Positions 1 to 7,790 of a stretch of 59,693 nt of DNA are shown one piece after another. The stretch's first letter is position 1. The number at the start of each line of letters is the position of its first letter. The notes under the pieces are model-generated. The model was not told the origin of the DNA, did no database searches, and was given only the letters and a program-made list of their open reading frames with translations. A program made the translations under genes and the position numbers. The stretch is from CAYRDK01 sp043819345 (GTDB lineage: Bacteria; Omnitrophota; Gorgyraeia; Velamenicoccales; Velamenicoccaceae), in NCBI GenBank assembly GCA_043819345.1, contig JBDREX010000038.1:1-59693 (forward strand). The letters are read 5' to 3'.

Positions 1-115
1 CCTCAACAACATCATCTATTGTCTCCTGATAGTCCAACTCCGCAAAAACATCAGAAGGCATGTTTTCATGAAAATTATAATCTTCTTTCAAATCATATGT
101 AAACCCGATGCGCAT
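1..115 (-). CDS. D-alanine--D-alanine ligase-like ATP-grasp protein (5' end only)
   Basis: Only the first 38 codons lie in the window; the gene continues past position 1. The start (MRIGFTYDLKEDYN...) resembles the opening beta-strand of D-Ala-D-Ala ligase-like ATP-grasp proteins that begin M-[KR]-I-G-[FL]-T-Y-D-L. A purine-rich GGAAAG sits 7 bases before the ATG, supporting this start. The family joins two D-alanines for peptidoglycan. With no catalytic region visible, the call rests on the N-terminal motif alone. Confidence 0.45.
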   Translation of the reverse strand, partial: MRIGFTYDLKEDYNFHENMPSDVFAELDYQETIDDVVE

Positions 116-476
116 AACACTTCTTTCCGTAAAACTCTTTAAACAATAGTAGGCGACAGATAAACAAAAAGCTTTCTGTTACAAAAAAAAGGGACGTTGT
201 CTCAACAAGCGCCCCTCTCTACAAGAATATGTTTTTAATTTTTACTCCTTTTAATATATATTTATATCCAGTAGATCCCGTTACAAAAATATGTAAAACC
301 ACATAGAATTTTAACTAACTCTCTATAAAAAAATTAACACAATAAAATTTGATTGTCAAGAAATTTTAAGCATTCTAAGATAAAAGAAGGCACAAAATAC
401 CGTCGGAAGAATATTTCTTTAGAAAAAATATTTCTTTTTTTAATTTATTTCTTATGAAAGATTAAAATAAAAAAAA
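116..476. other. AT-rich intergenic region
   Basis: 361 bases between the ligase-like gene and the ABC permease. It is AT-rich with several homopolymer A/T tracts and no convincing ORF. The only structure I see is a hairpin with a T-run on the minus strand near 183-215, described separately. The promoter of the ligase-like gene should also lie here, but I could not pick a clear -35/-10 pair. Confidence 0.5.
183..215 (-). terminator. Putative intrinsic terminator
   Basis: On the minus strand an imperfect hairpin (GGG, CG and TTGT pairing with ACAA, CG and CCC around a TGAG loop, with two single-base bulges) is followed by eight T residues. It could end the transcript of the ABC permease before the ligase-like gene. 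The bulges make it weaker than the other terminators in the window. Confidence 0.5.
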
Positions 477-1292
477 TTAGAGCTGACAAAAGCGGCGAAA
501 TCTCCAAACACAGGCAAGATTTAAGATGGCGATTAATAGAATGGTGTGCAATAAAACAGGAAAAACCGCTATATCTAAAACAAAAAGTTTAAGCTCGTTC
601 ATCGAGATTCCCCACAAATCATTAATTTTCGGCAATAGATTTAACGTCAACAAAAAAGAGGCCTTAATGAAGTACGGATAAGAAGCTTTCAGAAAGAGCT
701 CTTTGGCTAACGAAGAACCAAAACCAGCGATCATTACCAAAACCGCTAAAACACCGGATGCCGCGTTAGGCATAATACAATAAAAAAAGACAATCAATGT
801 TACGTACAAAAGCGACATAAGTGCCGTTATGCTCATCCCTGGCCAAATATAAAATGCTAAAGCCTTAGTCTGCGATACAACAACAAGCCAGACACCAGCT
901 GTCATAAGAAACCAGTTTAAAAAAATCATCTTAAACAGCCCCAATATAATCCCTTCCAGGATCTGCCATCGCTTAACTGGCTTGGCTAAAAATAAAACAA
1001 GCCGTTCTCTATCTAAAAAATTTTGAAGCGTATTAACAGAAACAAAAACAGCGATAAGGATCGTAAAAATATTTATAGCGACAAAACCGATCTGAACAGC
1101 AGCAACTTCCGGGGACTGGCCTTCAAAAACATTGGCCTCCTCTACCATAAAAGGAACATTGGCCATCAAGATAAACAACAATGCTAAAAGAAGAAAACCG
1201 TACATCATCTTCTCTTTTAAAGCTGATCGCGCTACTTCATTGGAGATTAACAAAACTAAACGCGCACTCTTAAGCCATTTACGTATGAACAT
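477..1292 (-). CDS. ABC transporter permease, ABC-2 type
   Basis: Integral membrane protein of about 271 residues with six hydrophobic segments (roughly residues 30-50, 63-85, 111-138, 144-174, 178-195 and 238-264), the usual layout of an ABC-2 type export permease. I chose the ATG at 1292, which has AAGG about 10 bases upstream; a TTG three codons earlier is also possible. It overlaps the 3' end of the ATPase gene, so the two are probably co-translated as one exporter in the inner membrane. The substrate cannot be read from sequence. Confidence 0.85.
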   Translation of the reverse strand: MFIRKWLKSARLVLLISNEVARSALKEKMMYGFLLLALLFILMANVPFMVEEANVFEGQSPEVAAVQIGFVAINIFTILIAVFVSVNTLQNFLDRERLVLFLAKPVKRWQILEGIILGLFKMIFLNWFLMTAGVWLVVVSQTKALAFYIWPGMSITALMSLLYVTLIVFFYCIMPNAASGVLAVLVMIAGFGSSLAKELFLKASYPYFIKASFLLTLNLLPKINDLWGISMNELKLFVLDIAVFPVLLHTILLIAILNLACVWRFRRFCQL

Positions 1293-2034
1293 TTTTAACA
1301 ATCCTTAAAAATTCTTCTTCTAAAGTTGAACTCGAAATAAAATCTTTCTTAGGCCCGACTTTTAATAATTTTCCGCGGTCAATAATCGCTACCCGATCAG
1401 CAATTTTTTCAATTTCAGATATAACGTGTGAAGAAAAAATCACCGTTTTTCCGGATTCCTTAAGATGAGACAAAATCGTTCTTAAATGCTCCATCACAAG
1501 CGGATCCAAATAGACTGTCGGCTCATCTAAAAGAATTAGGTCAGGATCATTGATTAGGGCCTGAATGATATCAATAAGCCTTCGCTGCCCCATAGAAAGA
1601 TTTTTCAAAAGGATATTTCTTTCTTTTAACATCCCAACCATCTCTAACAGCTGCGCAATACGCTCATATCTGACTTTTTTGGAAATATCAAAAAGTTGAG
1701 CGCAAAAATTCAAAAATTCTGCTACCGTCAAATACCCCGGCAACAACGTCGCTTCCGGAACATACCCGATAGCCGACAAAAGCGACACATCTTGAGGCCT
1801 GAATAAACGGCCAAAAATTTCAATCTCACCATACGATGGTTCAGCTATACCAACAATCATGTTTAAAGTTGTTGTTTTTCCGGCGCCGTTAGGCCCTAAA
1901 AAACCAAAGATTTCCCCTTTTTCAATTTCCAAATTCAAGAGATCAACTGCTGTTGTCTTTTGTAATTTGAAAAACTGCCGAGAATAATAATGTTTTGTCA
2001 GGCTCTTAACTCTCAATACAACGTGACCCCTCAA
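1279..2034 (-). CDS. ABC transporter ATP-binding protein
   Basis: Cytoplasmic ATPase of 251 residues. Walker A GPNGAGKTT is at residues 47-55, the Q-loop region near YVPE (91-94), signature LSMGQ at 146-150, Walker B LILLDEP at 166-172 and the switch histidine in SSHVISE near 204. The start is a TTG overlapping the stop of the upstream HAD gene; an AGGAGG 8 bases before it makes this start convincing. It belongs to the class that powers ABC-2 type exporters and pairs with the permease that overlaps its 3' end. Confidence 0.92.
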   Translation of the reverse strand: MRGHVVLRVKSLTKHYYSRQFFKLQKTTAVDLLNLEIEKGEIFGFLGPNGAGKTTTLNMIVGIAEPSYGEIEIFGRLFRPQDVSLLSAIGYVPEATLLPGYLTVAEFLNFCAQLFDISKKVRYERIAQLLEMVGMLKERNILLKNLSMGQRRLIDIIQALINDPDLILLDEPTVYLDPLVMEHLRTILSHLKESGKTVIFSSHVISEIEKIADRVAIIDRGKLLKVGPKKDFISSSTLEEEFLRIVKNVHT

Positions 2035-2651
2035 TGCAAGACCTCCTCTTGCTGCAAATAACTTTTAAGTTGACCCACACTTTTAAAAAGCACTGCCTGG
2101 AATCCAAGATCCGTAGCAAACCTTATTAAATCTTCTCTATCATCAATATAAAGCGTCTCTTGAGGTAAATAAGCACAATCCATAACAGACTTTTTATAAG
2201 CCTCCGGATGAGGTTTGCGAAATCCTATTTCATGAGAAAAATAAAGCTTATTAAAAATAGATAAGTTCTTTGAAAATTTTTTCTGAATATAGGTACAATG
2301 AAGTTCATTAATATTGGAAAGTAAATGAAGGCGGTATTGTTGCTTCAGTGCAAGCAAAAGCTCCAACATGCCTTTATTTTCAAAAAATATCTCATTCCAG
2401 ATATCAATAAAAGATTCGTAAGAAAGGTGTGATATATTGAGTTGTTTTTCCAGAGATTGAAAAAAATCGATCGAAGAAATACGGCCTGTTTCATACTTTT
2501 CTGTCAACGGAGAATCAAAAAAAAACTGATAGATTTCATCAAAACTCTTATCCGTAAAAGGAAGAATCTTTCTAACAGCAAGCCGATGATCAAAATTGAT
2601 TAGAACATTGCCCAGATCACAAAGAATCAGCTTTAAAGGAGGCTTTAACAT
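2031..2651 (-). CDS. HAD family hydrolase, YihX-like
   Basis: A 206-residue HAD-superfamily phosphatase. Motif I is CDLGNVL at residues 11-17: the nucleophile Asp is present and the second Asp is replaced by Gly, as in the YihX group of sugar phosphatases. Motif II is LSNI (about 114), the motif III Lys lies in RKPHPEAY (about 146) and motif IV is YIDDRED (about 167). The substrate is unknown. The stop overlaps the start of the ABC ATPase by four bases, so it probably heads a three-gene transcript with the exporter. Confidence 0.85.
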   Translation of the reverse strand: MLKPPLKLILCDLGNVLINFDHRLAVRKILPFTDKSFDEIYQFFFDSPLTEKYETGRISSIDFFQSLEKQLNISHLSYESFIDIWNEIFFENKGMLELLLALKQQYRLHLLSNINELHCTYIQKKFSKNLSIFNKLYFSHEIGFRKPHPEAYKKSVMDCAYLPQETLYIDDREDLIRFATDLGFQAVLFKSVGQLKSYLQQEEVLH

Positions 2652-2712
2652 ATATACGTAGACAATTTTAACAGAGGAGATCTTTCGGTCATTCAGCCCT
2701 ATGACAATTAGC

Positions 2713-2729
2713 CGGGAAAAAATTTCCCG
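2713..2729. repeat. AT-core palindrome, copy 1
   Basis: Inverted repeat CGGGAAA-AAA-TTTCCCG. A second, longer copy with the same core lies about 50 bases away at 2765-2795. The core resembles the GGGGAAAATTTTTCCCC palindromes inside the tRNA-linked elements at 30.7 and 48.6 kb. Confidence 0.7.
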
Positions 2730-2764
2730 TAAACAAGATCCTTCAGCTTTATAAGCTTCAGGAT

Positions 2765-2795
2765 GAATAATCGGGAAAAAATTTCCCGATTATTC
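2765..2795 (-). terminator. Perfect 14-bp inverted repeat, putative terminator
   Basis: GAATAATCGGGAAA and its exact complement flank a three-base loop, forming a 14-bp stem that overlaps the stop codon of the PAC2 gene. There is no long T-run, but the strength and position fit transcript termination or 3'-end protection of the PAC2 mRNA. Confidence 0.6.
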
Positions 2796-3765
2796 AATTA
2801 TCTGTTTTCGGGCATTTTTTGAACAAATCCAGAAAGCTATCTTCGTACTGTTCGTACACATTCCATTTATCCAGCTCTTTCTTTAAATCACAAGCTTTTG
2901 AACAATCTTTTCTTGCAATCTGAAAAAGCTCATGAATCCGCTTGGCCACCGACACAGGCAAAGCGGACGCATTGGAAAGCCCTTTTTTAAGCCGGTCAAT
3001 TTCTTTCTGATCAATGGGCTTTTCTTCTTCGGAAGGGTTCTTGAGATAATCAATCAAGCCTTCAATTTCCTGACTCATCTGATGAGCATGCTTAAGTAAG
3101 CCGGAAAGGTCCAGCTTAATCCTAAGGACATCAGCTAAAACAGACAAAATAGCCACAGAAGCAAAAGGATTCTCTACTTGAATCGTGTAGAGAGGAATCT
3201 CTCCTAAAAGACAAACCCCATCCATCTGGCATTCCCTGGCTACGCCTAAAACCAAGCCGTTGAGCCCACTAATCTGGCCCGTTGGCATAGCTTTAATACC
3301 TTTTTTTGTAAACTCATCAAGAATTTCTTTTTTAGTTGCAACCGCGTGCACCTTCGAAGTTTGGCCAAATTCAATAGGCAAAGGCATGGCCGCAAACGTA
3401 TAAACCAGATTCACTTTTAAGTATTTCGCAAAATCAATAACCTGAGAAGCATACTCATAGCCTCTATCTATAAGAGGCTGCGCATCACTAATAAAAATAA
3501 TAATGTCCCTTGCGCCTTCGGAACTCTTGTAAAAATAAAATTTACCCACTGGGCGTGTAGGAACACCAACAACACCCTCTTCTACCCAAACAGATGAAGG
3601 TGAAAAATATTCCTGCGAAAGAAAATCGGCAAATTCCACAGCCTTAAGCTTATCTTTTAGGTATAAAGCGGCCTTTATAGCCACATCCCCCATGCCTGGC
3701 CAAGCAGCGATTAAAATAGGATTTTTTAAGCGTGGCCTTTTATATATTTTGATATATTTGCCCAT
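2794..3765 (-). CDS. PAC2 family protein
   Basis: About 323 residues. The N-terminal two thirds match the PAC2 family (related to proteasome assembly chaperone 2): the opening NPILIAAWPGMGDVAIKAA, a central ISDAQP region, and the GLNGLVLG and LLGEIPLYTI segments typical of the fold. The C-terminal ~80 residues are charged and helical. I chose the ATG at 3765 because AGGGA lies 9 bases upstream; an ATG three codons earlier has poor spacing. PAC2-like proteins are common in archaea and scattered bacteria, and their bacterial role is unknown. It appears to be monocistronic. Confidence 0.8.
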   Translation of the reverse strand: MGKYIKIYKRPRLKNPILIAAWPGMGDVAIKAALYLKDKLKAVEFADFLSQEYFSPSSVWVEEGVVGVPTRPVGKFYFYKSSEGARDIIIFISDAQPLIDRGYEYASQVIDFAKYLKVNLVYTFAAMPLPIEFGQTSKVHAVATKKEILDEFTKKGIKAMPTGQISGLNGLVLGVARECQMDGVCLLGEIPLYTIQVENPFASVAILSVLADVLRIKLDLSGLLKHAHQMSQEIEGLIDYLKNPSEEEKPIDQKEIDRLKKGLSNASALPVSVAKRIHELFQIARKDCSKACDLKKELDKWNVYEQYEDSFLDLFKKCPKTDN

Positions 3766-3952
3766 ATGTATCATTCCCTATGTTTATATTTCTATATCCT
3801 TATTCCTAAAACTGACCCATTCTATCCTTTTTTCTTCGTTTATTCAACAGTTTTTGATAATTAAGCAAAATTAAACCTACTAAAATCATTATAAATCTTT
3901 GCTGCTGTTAATGTTACATGCCAATTAAATAACTGGCTTAATCAGCCAACAA

Positions 3953-5077
3953 TCAACATTGAAAATCTTTTATGAACCTCTCTAAAACCTGTGCCCCGCG
4001 AAAAAGATCGCCAGCTCTCACAAATTCATCACTTGTATGCATGCAAGCCGCAACGCCATAACCCGTTGCCACAGCCGGAATATGCTGATCTTGAAAAAAC
4101 GACAAAACTGTCGCGCCATTAGACCCAGCGACCCGCGCAGGAACACGACATGTTCTTGCTGCTTTCTGCAATGCCTTAACTAAAAAATGGCCTGATGAAA
4201 TCTCAAAAGGAGCCTGAACACTATCTATGCTTATCTCATAAGAAACCTTCTCTTTGTTAAAAACAGCTTTGACACGCTTTACAATATCCTGTGCCCTCAT
4301 TCCCGGAAGAAACCTGATATCAACCTCAAACTCACACCAATCCGCAACCATATTCACCTTATCGCCACCTCGAATCGTACCAATATTCGTCGTTGAAGGC
4401 CCTAAAAGGTTATGCCGCGGCCCGGGCAGCTTGATTCCTGCTAGTGCCTGTATTAAACACACCGCTCCATTAATCGCGTTGCGCCCTAATCGCGGAGAAG
4501 CTCCGTGCGCTTTACGCCCAAATACTTTTACCGTAAAATGAAGAAGGCCTTTTTGAGCCGTAACAATCGTTAAATCAGCAGCGTCTAATATGACAGCATA
4601 GGAAGCCTTGACAATTTTTTTCTCTAGAATAGGGATAAGCCCTTTTTTTGAACACGCCTCCTCATCTGCCGTAGCCAAAAAAATCAAATCGTGCTTTAAA
4701 CAAGCTTTATCTTCTCTTAGACTACGTATAACTTCCAACGCTACAGCCAAATTCCCCTTACAATCTGACGCTCCTCGGCCATAAATTTTATCACCACGCC
4801 TAACAGCGGCAAAAGGGCTAACCGACCAACCTGAACCAGCCGGGACAGTATCTAAATGAGGTGTAATTAATAAGGGCTTTGAAGATGAGCGCCCCTTAAC
4901 AACCGCTAAAACATTGTCGCGCCCAGGCGCAAAACAAAATACTTTTGGCTTTAAGCCTAACTTTTTCAAATACAAACTAACAAAATGCGCTACAGCCACT
5001 TCGTTGCCCGGCGGATTTTCCGATTTAAGCCTAATCAAATCCTGCGTTAATTTTATTAAACGATTTTTATTTATCAT
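3953..5077 (-). CDS. M20 family metallopeptidase (ArgE/DapE-like)
   Basis: A 374-residue dizinc amidohydrolase. Metal-binding motifs are present in order: PHLDTVP (His74, Asp76), GRGASDCKGN (bridging Asp105), ATADEEA (catalytic Glu139 and ligand Glu140) and a C-terminal CMHTSDE His near 350. A lid domain of about 110 residues is inserted in the middle, as in dimeric M20 enzymes. It should cleave an N-acyl amino acid or similar amide in the cytoplasm. The motifs do not decide between DapE, ArgE and a general peptidase. It lies downstream of era with a repeat-filled gap. Confidence 0.85.
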   Translation of the reverse strand: MINKNRLIKLTQDLIRLKSENPPGNEVAVAHFVSLYLKKLGLKPKVFCFAPGRDNVLAVVKGRSSSKPLLITPHLDTVPAGSGWSVSPFAAVRRGDKIYGRGASDCKGNLAVALEVIRSLREDKACLKHDLIFLATADEEACSKKGLIPILEKKIVKASYAVILDAADLTIVTAQKGLLHFTVKVFGRKAHGASPRLGRNAINGAVCLIQALAGIKLPGPRHNLLGPSTTNIGTIRGGDKVNMVADWCEFEVDIRFLPGMRAQDIVKRVKAVFNKEKVSYEISIDSVQAPFEISSGHFLVKALQKAARTCRVPARVAGSNGATVLSFFQDQHIPAVATGYGVAACMHTSDEFVRAGDLFRGAQVLERFIKDFQC

Positions 5078-5086
5078 ATGTTTTAA

Positions 5087-5178
<92 letters not shown>

Positions 5179-5180
<2 letters not shown>

Positions 5181-6099
5181 ACATCACATACCCGATACGC
5201 CTCAAGAGTTGATGGTCTTGCTTCCACTTTGCCTCTACCTTAACCCATAAATCCAAATAAACCTTTTTGCCATAAACCTCTTCGATCTCATGCCGCGCGG
5301 CCTGGCCCGCTTTTTTTAAAAGTTCCCCCCGATGGCCTATCACAATTGCTTTCTGCGAACTCCTCTCAACAAAAATAACAGCATTAACAACCATCAGCTT
5401 AGGGTTTCGGTCTATAATCTCCTCAGCCAATACAGCGATAGAAAAAGGTATCTCCTCTTTTAAATAACCTAACAACTTTTCTCTGATCATATCCTGAATA
5501 GCCAACTGGCGCGGAAAATCTGTCAAAACGTCATCCGGATACAAAGGATCTCCGATAGGTAGCCGCTGAAAAAGTTCATCAAGCAAACAATCCACATTAA
5601 AACCCGTCAGAGCGGATAAACGAAGAGGAAAAACCCGCTTTATAACCGTGCTCGATTTTAATCCGCCATTTTTCTCCCAGGCCAAAATATATTCCTGCTC
5701 TCGCGCAAAACCTTTATCAGTTTTATTAAGCCCTAAAATAATTGGGGCTTTAACCTTACTCAAATTTTTAATCACCGAGATTTCTTCTTGGCCAACACGC
5801 CTGGTCATATCCACAAGATGCAAAACAACATCAGCTCCCATTAAAGCATCCTGAATAGAAACGATCATCGCCCTGTCCAGCGCATGCCGGCAAATATGCA
5901 TGCCAGGAGTATCTAAAAAAACTATCTGGCCTCTTTTTTCATTCAAAATAGCGCGAATTTGCGTCCGAGTCGTCTGAGGCGTCGCCGATACAATCGCCAC
6001 CTTCTCTCCAACAAGATGATTCATGAGTGTAGACTTGCCTGTATTAGAGCGTCCCACGATCGCGACAATTCCGCTTTTTAATGCCAATTTTTCACTCAT
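5179..6099 (-). CDS. era: GTPase Era
   Basis: A 306-residue GTPase of normal Era length. G1 is GRSNTGKS (16-23), the switch region carries SATPQTTRTQIRA, G3 is DTPG (63-66), G4 NKTD (125-128) and G5 SAL (162-164). The C-terminal third is a KH domain with the IGHRGELLK turn. Era binds the 3' end of 16S rRNA and assists 30S assembly. The start lies one base after the stop of the upstream membrane-protein gene, so they are probably co-transcribed. Confidence 0.96.
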
Positions 6100-6100
6100 C

Positions 6101-7678
6101 CTATTCCTGCCTTTTTTCTATTTTAAATAATTTTTCCTTAAAAAAAACTGGCTTCAGCAGCGAATGATGCCAATCTTCATTTACTTTGCTGCCAATAAAA
6201 AGCACAGAATAGTTCTCAAAAAGGCTTTTTTTGAATAAACGCGCTTCATCATATACTTCAAGAGCCGTATCAATCATATAAATACTTCTGTCCTGCGCCA
6301 ACAAATCGTCAAGTTGTTTGAGAAAATCCTCTACCTGCAGTTGATTTTCAAAAACAGGGCGTCTTAAAAGGCGCCTCTTCCCATAATAATGAATAAATGC
6401 GCTTTCATCCATGGCAACAATAACAGCGTCCGATGGCGTTTTTTCTCCCACCCACCGCGCAAACTCTTCCTGCAAAGAATAAAAATGACGAAATGCCAAC
6501 ACAGGTACGTACTTGACAAAACCAACACTGCAAATCAATAGCACAAGCACACAAACAGCCAAATTCTTACGGCCCCTAAAACCTCCAAGAAAATACCCCT
6601 GCGCCACCAAAAGAGGAATCCAGGCAATTACCAAATACCTTGGCCCACAAGATGAAATACCCGCGTAAAAAACAAAGAGCAGTAAAAACCAACCAAACAA
6701 AAATACCACTTGCCTATAATGCTTTCGAACAATCATTCGGGTAAAACCCGCAATACAAAGAATAAGACCGGCAAAACCAAATATCTTAACCATCCAGATC
6801 AAGTTATATTTAAAAACAAACGAAAAAATCCCCATAAAACCTGCTTCATTGCCATGTCGCCACACATACACAAACTGCCCTAATCCCCGATCTAAAAACA
6901 TCGGTACATAATATATCAAACCTGTCAGAGCGGAAATAACTACAAAAACAACAAAACCTTTCAGGCGCCTATATTCCATTTTCCCGGCACTAAAATACAA
7001 AAAAAGAATAGGTAAGCCAACCAAAACATCCGAAAGGCGTGCAGCCGCGCAAAACCCCAAAAAAACCGCAGAATAAACTAAATACCTATTCTTATTTTCC
7101 AGCGTATAAACAACCATACAAAACGCACTCGCCAAACTTAAACAAATGCTTACGGTCAGGCTTTTGCCAAATGTGGAAACAGCCAAGTGTGGAGCAAAAC
7201 AACTTAATAGAAGCGCGCTGAAAAAAGCTCTGCGAAAAGCAACTCCTGAACCTTTCAACCTGTCTCGGGATATTTCGGAAGATGACGAACCTGTCAAACC
7301 ACAAAAACCCTGCGCCTCATGAAAAGAAGCCTGCGCCGAAGGATCAAATAATTTCTCAACAAGAAAAAAAAGCAAAACTACACTTACAGAACCAAACAGA
7401 CAACTCATAAAATTTACGCAAAAAACGGGATCCGTAATTCCAAACAATTTAAAAAACAACATCATAAATGCCGCGCAAATTACCGTCAAAGGATAACCTG
7501 TGCCATGTTCATAGTGCAACATATGCGTATTAAGTGTCTTTTGTGCCGATACAGCCAGATCTAAAGCATCCAGATGAAAAGGGCCCTTGCTCAACAACAC
7601 AAAACGCATAGCAAAAGAAAAAATAAACAATGCCAGTATAATCACGTTTCGCCGATTAAATAAAGTTTTTAACATCCT
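6101..7678 (-). CDS. Polytopic membrane glycosyltransferase-like protein (GT39/PMT-like)
   Basis: About 525 residues with ten or more hydrophobic segments. An N-terminal signal-anchor is followed by an acidic loop (HLDALDLAV) and a YEHGTGYPL segment that fit the GT-C fold of PMT/ArnT or DUF2723 proteins, which use lipid-linked sugars in the outer leaflet. I prefer the ATG at 7678, with GGAG 6 bases upstream, over starts 4 and 15 codons earlier. A hydrophilic stretch near residues 120-150 (around SSSSEISRDRLKGSG) interrupts the hydrophobic pattern and may be an in-frame insertion. Substrate unknown. Confidence 0.65.
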   Translation of the reverse strand, partial: RMLKTLFNRRNVIILALFIFSFAMRFVLLSKGPFHLDALDLAVSAQKTLNTHMLHYEHGTGYPLTVICAAFMMLFFKLFGITDPVFCVNFMSCLFGSVSVVLLFFLVEKLFDPSAQASFHEAQGFCGLTGSSSSEISRDRLKGSGVAFRRAFFSALLLSCFAPHLAVSTFGKSLTVSICLSLASAFCMVVYTLENKNRYLVYSAVFLGFCAAARLSDVLVGLPILFLYFSAGKMEYRRLKGFVVFVVISALTGLIYYVPMFLDRGLGQFVYVWRHGNEAGFMGIFSFVFKYNLIWMVKIFGFAGLILCIAGFTRMIVRKHYRQVVFLFGWFLLLFVFYAGISSCGPRYLVIAWIPLLVAQGYFLGGFRGRKNLAVCVLVLLICSVGFVKYVPVLAFRHFYSLQEEFARWVGEKTPSDAVIVAMDESAFIHYYGKRRLLRRPVFENQLQVEDFLKQLDDLLAQDRSIYMIDTALEVYDEARLFKKSLFENYSVLFIGSKVNEDWHHSLLKPVFFKEKLFKIEKRQE

Positions 7679-7790
7679 TGGCTCCATATTAACAAATACC
7701 CAACAACAAAACGCAAAATACAAAAAGCGCCAGCAAAAAAATCAAATAAATAAATCACAAATGATAAAAAACAGAATTGCTGTGATCCAA

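Noticed and set aside
7092..7304. Small frames inside the membrane glycosyltransferase gene
   Set aside because: They are shadows of a long, well-formed coding frame.
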